In this document: positions 56,231 to 64,000 of the stretch, piece after piece | How the letters are laid out: each line of letters opens with the position of its first letter | Numbering within the stretch: position 1 is the first letter of the stretch | NCBI GenBank assembly: GCA_009760855.2 | Contig: WPIO01000069.1 | Coordinates: 2,028,001 to 2,092,000, forward strand | DNA from: Cristatella mucedo | Taxonomy: Eukaryota; Bryozoa; Phylactolaemata; Cristatellidae | DNA: 64,000 bases | Direction: 5' to 3' | Made by a program: the position numbers and the translations under genes | The notes under the pieces: generated by a model | The model's database searches: none | Told to the model about the DNA's origin: nothing | What the model saw: the letters and a program-made list of their open reading frames with translations, nothing else

Positions 56231-56479
56231 TACAATCATAGGGGATTTTTTGTTAAAATACACGTGCAGGTTAATGCATTGTATACAAATTTTGCTACCT
56301 TTAATATATATATAAATATATATATATATATATGTTTATACGTAAGAATATGCAAAAAATAAACCCATTCCAACATTATAAGGCAACTGTGCATGTACGT
56401 GATGTTATAGTAAAGCCCTAGCTTTTACAGTAAATGAAGAATTATAGACTCTTAAGCAAAATGTGATTCTTTTAAAAAT

Positions 56480-57120
56480 GCACCTGAAACGAGACGAGAG
56501 CTAATACCTTCGTAAAAACTGGAGGTATCTGCCTGTGATGTGGCTGCCCTAATAAGGTCTAGCAAAAAGAGCTCGTCTCCTGAAGACCCTTTACCTTCAT
56601 CTCTGTGGTCTTCTCTAGCAGGCCAACTTAGTGCTGCCATAACCATGATTTGTAATGCTTCTTTGGGAAAAGGGGTCGTTCCCAAGTCCTTCAAATCGGC
56701 AATCGTTAGGCCTATTCCTAAAAAGCCTGGATTAGACACAGAGGTCGTAGCAAACTATCGCCCAGTTTCCCTTCTTCCGTTCTTATCAAAGATTCTTGAA
56801 ACAATTGTTGCTAAGCAGCTGGTTGATCGTGTGGAAAATAATGGAATGTCAGAAAGATTTCAATCAGGGTTCAGAGATCCTTTTAAGGAAGGTGACAGGT
56901 TGAGGAACGGCGATTGCTTTGGTCGGAGGTGGCCTAATGGAGGCACGAATGTGCACAATTTGTCCAGTAAAGAAGGCTGAACACTTTTAGACTGAGCCCT
57001 TAATATCTGGGGAGTTGTATCTCACAGCATTGGCCAGTAAATGGTTTACTGGGCTATAAATCTATTTAGTGTCTGACTGGCTGGAATTCTGCTTTCTAAC
57101 GAAAAAAAGAATTTGTTTAA
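56480..57120 (+). mobile_element. Family B LINE, RT N-terminal part
   Basis: A 146-codon frame (56,540-56,980) with 'IRSSKKSSSPEDPLPSSLW', 'FKSAIVRPIPKKPGLDTEVV', 'ANYRPVSLLPFLSKILETIV' and 'RVENNGMSERFQSGFR': the linker and RT blocks 0-2. It breaks up before the catalytic blocks. It faces an endonuclease piece of the same family on the opposite strand. Confidence 0.82.
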
Positions 57121-57159
57121 GCTTTAGTGTGTAAATTCAAAGGAAGTCTTTAAATTGAC

Positions 57160-57800
57160 TAGATCTGCCGCAGACCCCGATTTCTCGAAATAACATTCTA
57201 GCCTGCTCTAAACCTGGCGCATCTTAAGGTGTTTTTTAGTAAATTGAAATTAATCTCGACGACTTTGAACACGGATAGCACAAACGGGAGCATGCTTGTC
57301 AAGAGCACTCCCGAGTTTCATGTTCATCGCATCAGTGAGGGTATCAAGGCTGCCGGTCGAGTCTGAATGCAGATCAAAAAGACATGCATCACAAACGGAT
57401 TTCAAAAACTTGTCAATGTCAATGTTTTCTTAGTTACTTCGTTTGGCAAATTCGACATTGCCCTATACAAACGAGGGAGCAGGAACAGTAAACGAGACCA
57501 AACAATGACCTGAGAGGGTCAGTGGGCACACCACAAAGTCAGTGGAGAGGACATCCTTAGTGATCACGAGATCTAGAATGTAACCACCGACGTTAGTGCT
57601 ATGATTAACGTGTCGGGCCCAACCAAAATTCTGCAGACAGTCAAGAAATAAGCGAACCTGGCTGTTGCTAGGGTTGTTAACGTGAATATTCAAGTCTCCT
57701 ACAATCAGTAACGGCCTGTCGCACACAAATATTTTAGCGACATACATGGAAAGGCGTACTGAAGTAAAGCCTCTCTTCTTGTTTTGCCCCAAGGGTTCCT
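57160..57800 (-). mobile_element. Family B LINE, endonuclease part
   Basis: The minus-strand frame 57,792 to 57,463 reads 'FVCDRPLLIVGDLNIHVNNP' (GDLN box), 'STNVGGYILDLVITKDV' (LDL box) and 'PLTLSGHCLVSFTV' (SGH where SDH is usual). This is the EEP/APE nuclease C-terminal half. Comparable with the plus-strand remnant at 32.24-32.52 kb. Confidence 0.82.
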
Positions 57801-58225
57801 TGCATTTGTGACGTCCAGTCTTGGCATTTGTAAATCACTGCTTCCTTTCTTACCGACTAGAGTGATCAGGTGCTTGCTGGTGGTGCAAAAATCTGCAGCT
57901 ACGCACGTGTGGCAAACCTCCTATTTGCCACATCTCACCACTTCTTGGTGACATGCACGTGCTTCCAATCAACCATTTCATCGACCTGAAATTGTTGTAA
58001 CTCATTTTAAGGTCCCTTCGTTCTGTGGCTGCAACCTATCAGATCTCTACCTGCCACTGTAAGCATCCTACTATCTGCTTATCGGACTGTAATTGTTCAA
58101 GTAAAATGCATAGAAATCTCAAGTAATTTGAAGTCTGAGCTTGTAGTTCATATGCTTCCAAAATTTGGAACTCACTCCTGACTTGAATCGTGACATCTAC
58201 TGTTTTGCCCACTTTTAAAAAGAAA
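57800..58225 (+). mobile_element. Family A LINE, C-terminal fragment
   Basis: 'tttgtgacgtccagtcttgg' to 'acttttaaaaagaa' covers the post-RT region with frequent changes; a short TA tract follows (58,227-58,246) in place of the 3' UTR. Confidence 0.7.
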
Positions 58226-58621
58226 TATATATATATATATATATAAATTTGCTATTGCAACAATGCCAGTCTTTCCTCAATAAGCACCATCGCACCATTC
58301 TTTCACCAAGTCTTTGTCTCATTCACTCCCACAGCTATATTCAGTACTTTGTCTACTTAGAATCAGAGAAGCGATTCCACATACTCACATAGTAAACTAG
58401 CTATGTCTACTAAGTGAAAGCTTGGAAAAACCTTTACAAGATTGAACTTGAGGGTCGTTTGATAAGCAGTCAAGGACTAATTTTAGTTAAGTTTGCTGAT
58501 CAAAGCGAATGTCAAATCGAGCTTCTACAGAAACATTGTTGAATTACAGATGCCCAATAAAAATCCCGATAAGCAAAATCAACCGTCCCCTTAACTGCTC
58601 CCAGATTAGCTCCGTACCAAG

Positions 58622-58800
58622 TCATGAGCCGTAATGGCTCACTAAGTAAGGCGGTTGCTTTTCACAACCTTGGCTGCGAGGTCGTGGGTTCGAATCCTGT
58701 GGTGGGCGATCCTTTATTGCCACTGCAAGCAGTGGTGATAGCCGTAAAGGCACTTCTGTCGCTATACAAAAAGACGCTGTTAAATCAGCTAGTATATATT
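58622..58800 (+). mobile_element. SINE-1, best-preserved copy
   Basis: 'catgagccgtaatggctcac' head, A box 'ggctcactaagtaagg', B box 'gtgggttcgaatcctg' (consensus GGTTCGAATCC), body 'gcaagcagtggtgatagccg' and end 'gttaaatcagctag'. No poly-A; the 3' end is the 'aatcagcta' motif common to all copies. Confidence 0.9.
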
Positions 58801-60261
58801 ATGTTTCTGGTGGCCTTGCCGATCACTTGCCTATTTTTTGTAAGCAAGATCGACAAGATCGGAGAATCCACCTTTAAGGTTTTAGCATGCCTTCTGGACT
58901 CATGCCCCTCATCAGATCATCACTGTACTTCCTTCTATCGTTTCAGTGCACTATCTTGATGCCTAAATTCAAGGAGGCCGCAAGTGACTTAATCCTGAAA
59001 TAATCGGTCACTCAAAGAAGATTACTAGTCCTCTAGACCATATTCCCACTAGCCTATCCTGTGGTAATTGGATCTGCTGCTGCAACACATAACTAACATG
59101 CATCTTTAGCCTAGGATCAGTTCCCAGCACCTTTCAAACAGGCACCTGTTAGGCCTCCATTAAGGAAAGCAAATTCAAAAAAGAGGGCTTGAACATTTTC
59201 GTAATTCTTCTCTTTTCCAGTTCCTACCGAAGACACTAGATCGAATGGTGACTGACTAACTGAACATGTATATCGAGATTGCAAACCGATAAAGTAATTT
59301 ACAGTTTGTGTTTAGAGCTCATCACTCGACCGAGTCAGCGTTTCTTACAGTGTATAAGAACCTTCTCAGGAATGACAACTGGGGTGGAGTCTCTCTGCTT
59401 GATCGTTCTGCAGCATTCGGAGCTGTTAATTACAGACTCCTTGAAAGTCTCGAATGGTTCAGGTCCTGTCCCATTGGGTGACTCAAGAGCAATGATGTGA
59501 AAGGACAGCTGTCATTGGAGTTACCACTCAAGTATGGTTTACCTCAGTATTTTGTGCTCGGTCCCCTAAATTTTGCAGCTTATACTATGCCTCTCGTCGA
59601 TCTGATCGCCAAACGGAATCTAGGCTTTGGCCTCTATGGAGATGAAACTCAATTGTTGGATCTTCTCTCGCACTCGAGCACATTGAATTCTCTACACACC
59701 CAACCTGCATCCACACATAGATGGCAGCTAACTTTCTTAGATGGAATGACATAAACCCATCTTAATGGATGTCGGGTACCCAAATTTGATTAAAAACTGG
59801 ACAACCTAACGGTCAAAGTCGGCACTGGCAGCCAACGTCCTGTAGAATCGGCATCTAATTGAGGGGTGGCATTCAAAAAATGACCTTTTGATAGAAGACC
59901 CATCAGCTCTACAGTCACGTCTGACATATTTTATTTACAAAACATTGCCAAAGTTTGGGCTTGTTTAGACAGAGATACCGAGTCTAAATTAGTCGATACA
60001 TTTGTGACATTCAGTCCTAATTTCCGTTGCTCACTGCTTGCTGGTTTCCCAGCTTACAGTTGCTGGAACCACTCTGCAGCAAGGCTTATATGCCGTAATG
60101 CAATTGTCACATCAAACCGCTTCTTGTCGATTTACACTGGCATCCAATCGATCAGCTCCTCGACTTCAAGCTTGTCATATTTGATCCTAGGTTATTCCAG
60201 CCTATCTCTCAAAATGAGACCCTACCAAGCCGAAGAATCGTTCGAACTGCTGTTCTTTGAT

Positions 60262-60462
60262 TCGTGATGGCACAATGGCACCTGGTGGTTTGTAATCGCA
60301 CAATAGGTAAGGTGGTTGCTTCTTACGACCTCGGTACCGACGTAGTCGATTCTAGCCCTCTAGTGGGACATCCTTTTTTTAAGCTGTAAATAGTGGTAAT
60401 AGCCATACAATAAATGGTCTTCTGTCGCTAGACATAAGAGGTTGAAAATAGCTAGAACTTGC
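60262..60462 (+). mobile_element. SINE-1 nested in family A
   Basis: Head partly duplicated ('tgatggcacaatggcacc', then 'cacaataggtaaggtggttg'), B box diverged 'gtcgattctagccc', body 'gtggtaatagccat', end 'aatagctagaac'. Confidence 0.75.
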
Positions 60463-60539
60463 TTCTTACTCGAATCGTTTAGCCATACCTCGCAGGAACC
60501 CCACAACCGTTGGAGAGTATACCTTTAGTACCGAATGAA

Positions 60540-60720
60540 ATTTATCCCAATAATACATTGTTATTGGGCCTTCAGAGAACTCAATCTTTCTCAAGGCACT
60601 TTACAGATGCTTCATAGAAAGCATTACCGAATGTTAAAATCGTCGAACAGTAGGCATAGTGTAAACTGGTACATACAAGCACACGAAGGACCAATCACAA
60701 AGACATACCAACTTCGAGGC
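60540..60720 (-). mobile_element. Diverged L2-like 3' end
   Basis: 'ccttcagagaactcaatctt' and 'aaggcactttacagatgctt' resemble the family A hairpin region but the adjoining UTR differs; similar to 17,308-17,490. Possibly the end of a third, related LINE or SINE family. Confidence 0.45.
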
Positions 60721-60984
60721 TCTCAAAGCTAGGAGCTCACTACCGATCCATATCACTGTACCCAGGCCGCTAGGTCCGTTTGGCTGGGACCAGACGGCTA
60801 TAATGAGGGTATGGGTCACTAGCTAAGCCAGGATCTCATGTGCCTTCGTTACAGAGTTCTACCGGAAACCCACGTTCTTGCTGACATCATATAAGGAAAC
60901 GATACAGCTAAAACCTGGTGCAAGTTTTTCTGATTTTTATCAGACTGTAGGGCGAAGCAGTTACGTGTTTATTGATATCCAAGC

Positions 60985-61535
60985 GCTCATCGGTTCGTGC
61001 TGCTGGGTTTCCCATGCCGGCGGCTTGTAACCTGCAAGTTTGTTATGACCATCAGCAGCTGTTACTGCTTCTTCATCGTCGATCAAATGCATTCCTCGAT
61101 ATTATTGCCGTTACTCCAATTCGTAAACTAAGCATTAACAAAACAAAAGCACTCGGGCACTCTAGTGGAGGCCTGAACAGCCAGCTCAGATGCCGAATGT
61201 TGGCTTGTTGCTCGTTTGTTATTCCTAGCATAGTCTCGAACTGCTCAACATGCTTACCCACATTGGTCACTGTGAATCTCTCTAAGTGATCATCAGGCCT
61301 GTTACAACTCCATCGTCCCGGCCCGACATGACGCTTGCCTCCTTTGGAATCCTTGGTTAATGTGCAACAAACCTCTGGTTATAAGCCACCTCATTTCTGA
61401 AAATGGTATTGACCTGCTCGCCCCAACTGAAACTTGGCAAAAACCAATACATTTTTTGACAATTAAAGGTGCAAGCCCAAATGGTTTCATATCCTTTCGC
61501 ACCCCTAGATCAATCAAAACTGGAGGTATTCGATG
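60985..61535 (+). mobile_element. Family A LINE, 5' leader and start of endonuclease
   Basis: Matches 7,110-7,680: 'gcttgtaacctgcaagtttg', 'gatcaaatgcattcct', then 'tgaaaatggtattgacctgc' and 'cacccctagatcaatcaaaa'. It stops inside the endonuclease. Confidence 0.75.
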
Positions 61536-62079
61536 ATGTGATGAGGTGATCGGGCAAACATGGGTGCAAAACTAGATTGCGATTCAGTTGCATTAAATTT
61601 GCTTAATATCCCCAGTCTATGATCGTCAAAGTAGTTCATATCATCTTGGCTACCATGCTACAACAGAGTGCTCATGACTGCATTAACTTGAGGATTAACC
61701 ATGGTTCGATGAATCTTACTATGTATTGACTATCGTCGACACTGCAAAGGCATACCAAGCTGCTGCGACGGAAGCTCCTTTTCGTATTGAAACTCTTTCG
61801 AAAAATATGGTTCGCGTGAATATCGTATACAGAAACCGATAAAGCTTACTCCGGTTTCAAACTTAACTGTTGGCTGTTCATATAAGCTACGTGCATGCGG
61901 ACATTGAAACACCTGTCGATTCGATCCACATGGTCTTCCACTCTGTCGGCTGCTTTAGACGTGCTAGCAGTCTGCAGGTTACTTGGGATCGTGCATATGT
62001 TTTATTGCTTGCTATCATAGTTAAATGCATCGCTAGATGGTGTCTTTTTTTTTAAGATCCATGAATTAGGCATTCGAAA

Positions 62080-62335
62080 AGATATGAGCCCACTGCCACT
62101 GAGGGAGTAGGGACCACCAGCTGACATGGTACTCGTTTGGTGGTTGCTGGGAGCTGACTACCCACTGGTTCGGTATTTCTAGGACTCTCTCGAACTGATC
62201 AGCACGTTCGCCCTTAAGCCTCTTGTGAATCTTCCTAACTTAGTGGCCATCAGGCTGGTTACAATTTTAGCCGATCGAATGAACCTTTGGCTTTGGCTTC
62301 CCTTTAAACTTTAACTTCGAAAGCAAATTATTTGG
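62080..62335 (+). mobile_element. Family A LINE 5' fragment
   Basis: 'cgaactgatcagcacgttcg' and 'aacttagtggccatcaggct' correspond to the leader at 7,395-7,465. Very diverged. A possible linker piece lies at 61,690-61,800. Confidence 0.6.
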
Positions 62336-62784
62336 CTGAACAGAACGACTAGTTGCCCTTGCTACTTGAATGATTCAGTTACTGCATCCATCGCTTTGAG
62401 AGTGCAGACAAATGACCTCTAAGTCAAAAACCTCCGGACAGTGCACCATTATGATCAGACTATATCGGCAGGATAAGTTCCGAGAATGATCATGCAGCAT
62501 CATATTCTTTCATTTTCCCGGTGAAGCTGTGTATAGAAAACCAGTCTTATCTTACAAGAAGAAAAAAGCAAGCCCCTTTAGGCACCAATTTAAATTAAAT
62601 TAATTAATTAATTAATTAATTAAATTAAAGTCAATTTAATTACAAGGTGAGTTTATGATGTTGAATGTATAGTAACATAGGTAAACGTAAGGAACTTTCA
62701 TATAAACTAATGTAATAATGATTTAGACATCTTTCCCACTTCTAATTGTTTTCAAATAATGGGCCAGGCTCTAACATCAATATA

Positions 62785-62965
62785 TAGAGTGAGCTATGCT
62801 GGCTCACCTGTTAAGGCCTTTGAATTTCACGGCTTTGGTCCAAGTCGTGTTTTCCAATCTTGTTGTGCGCGATTTGTATTGTTGCTGCTGCAGAGGAGGC
62901 GATAGCCGTAAAGGCCCTACCGTCACCATACAGGAGATGTTTGTGAATTGGCTAGTTTTTCTTAG
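62785..62965 (+). mobile_element. SINE-1, diverged copy
   Basis: Head 'gtgagctatgctggctcacc', body 'ggcgatagccgtaaaggccc', end 'gtgaattggctagtt'; the B box is degraded. Confidence 0.75.
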
Positions 62966-63855
62966 ACACGTGACTATGATAATCGCAAGCGACAATACTG
63001 GGAAACGAGATATTGCATACAATTTATCTCCAGTCTCAACCTGAGCGGATTCATAAAAAAACGAGACTGAGCCCTCTTTCTGTGGACCTACAAAAGGAAT
63101 TTGCCAATTCCAGAACGTTTTCAGTGGATATAATGTTGCTTAACTAATCAAGAGACGGTAAACAAAATTCTCAAAAGATTGCACCGTATCTATAAATTGT
63201 CAAGGACCCTTTGATGACGTTATCTTTTTCTCTACTGCTTATAGGACAGCTAAAAATTCTACTCACACAGTGTGACAGTCGAATGGTCCCGACTCCAAGA
63301 TTACTGACAAAGCTGTAACAACACTCGGTCTGAGCCACAGCTATAAGGTTGGATGCTGGTGGAGCTACAGCTGCAACTCAGCAGCAGACTTTATTGAAAT
63401 CACGATTGGTATTCAGCTTAGGTTGCTGCATGAGATTAATCGCACGTAACCCTAACTACTAAGACCACTCTCATCTATGACTACTTTGAAGTGATAATTT
63501 CGGATGGCTTCTATAGGTTTATTGTAAAGTTTAGAAACGGGGCTGTGGGTTGAAACTTTTTGTAAGGCGTAAGGACAGTAATAGAAATATCATTTCAATT
63601 AAACTAGGCTCACCTAAATTTCTCTCACTGTCTGATATTACGATAATAGTGCAAGCTTCATTTACTGCTTTGTATCCGTCTAAGGGATACGTACTCGGAT
63701 ATTAGTACTTACAACCCAGGCCTGAAGCCTGCTTTGCAGAGATCAGATATCGTTTGACGGGTAGTCAAATACTTCTCTACCCTTCGCTCCTTAAGGCAGT
63801 ATCTCAGTAAACCCTTAAAAACTTACCTCTTACAAAAAGATTTCATTACCAATAT
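62966..63855. other. Unassigned sequence
   Basis: No gene or repeat recognised. Confidence 0.4.
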
Positions 63856-63857
63856 TG

Positions 63858-64000
63858 TCATTAATAATAATAATAATAATAATAATATTGCACTTGATAA
63901 AGCGCCCTCAGAGAACTTAATCTCTTTCTAGGCGCTTTACATTTGCTGCAAAGTGATACACAATAGAATAGTAAGTAAAATCATGCTTGAAAAACAAACA
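63858..64000 (-). mobile_element. Family A LINE 3' end, continues past the window
   Basis: (AAT)n tail at 63,863-63,887, intact terminal hairpin at 63,899-63,938 and the start of the 3' UTR on the minus strand. Almost identical to the 3' end at 43,779-43,920, including the 'attgcacttgat' and 'caatagaatagtaagtaaa' variants, so it is a young subfamily. Confidence 0.9.

Larger units (their letters stand above)
58440..60540 (+). mobile_element. Family A LINE, old copy with two nested SINEs
   Basis: Linker and RT remnants (58,440-59,780; 'LKYGLPQYFVLGPLNFAAYT', then 'FGLYGDETQLL' in place of YADD) and C-terminal region (59,800-60,260 and 60,465-60,537). SINE-1 copies interrupt it at 58,622-58,800 and 60,262-60,462. 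Strongly diverged, so older than the copies at 17.9 and 43.8 kb. Confidence 0.75.

Noticed and set aside
56480-57800. Facing family B RT and endonuclease pieces as a twin-priming product
   Set aside because: The orientation is wrong: the downstream (RT) part is the inverted one relative to the endonuclease, whereas twin priming inverts the 5' segment. Two fragments or a later inversion fit better.
58622-58700. A tRNA gene in the best SINE-1 copy
   Set aside because: The promoter boxes look good, but no acceptor-stem pairing is apparent and the same unit recurs about ten times with a common body.

Overview
The window reads as a repeat-rich piece of an invertebrate animal nuclear genome. Evidence: no operons or dense ORFs; intron-flanked exons with canonical AG/GT borders that encode ShK-type cysteine domains; many decayed non-LTR retrotransposons; tRNA-derived SINEs; long microsatellites; and pieces of Maverick/Polinton-type (adintovirus-like) viral elements. 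I cannot name the species. A free-living invertebrate fits best, inferred only from the repeat and ShK content.

Most of the window is retrotransposon. Family A is an L2/CR1-like LINE: APE-type endonuclease, RT with a YADD box, a long conserved C-terminal region, a hairpin-bearing 3' end and an (ATT)n tail. About 25 copies or pieces lie on both strands. The fullest are 7.09-10.68 kb (+) and 43.78-46.30 kb (-); the best-preserved RT is at 17.93-19.25 kb. Family B is a second, diverged L2-like LINE with an (ATTAC)n tail (for example 32.2-34.6 kb). SINE-1 has a tRNA-like A/B-box head and about ten copies. SINE-2 (41.11-41.26 kb) joins a tRNA-like head to a tail shared with family A. Nested insertions, a twin-primed inversion and a snap-back hairpin record how these elements inserted.

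The most unusual part is an AT-rich island at about 46.3-52.2 kb. Its decayed genes read as a eukaryotic dsDNA virus/transposon cassette: an A32-like packaging ATPase, an adenain-like cysteine protease, a small zinc-ribbon protein starting 19 bp from the ATPase in divergent orientation, several putative structural genes and a small membrane protein. A LINE has inserted in the middle. A separate AT-rich patch at about 27.0-27.5 kb carries a piece of Polinton-type family B DNA polymerase. Reading frames are broken by TGA and TAA codons and frameshifts, so both are best seen as fossils.

Host coding sequence is sparse: two near-duplicate 108-bp ShK exons (17,761 and 21,053) and a probable propeller/NHL-like exon (43,399-43,778) that ends in a LINE tail. 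A minisatellite at 53.2-53.85 kb and a degenerate array at 40.69-40.95 kb both contain CCCTAAA-like telomere motifs. Large intervals (for example 15.5-17.3, 24.6-26.0, 41.9-43.4 and 53.9-55.3 kb) hold nothing I recognise.
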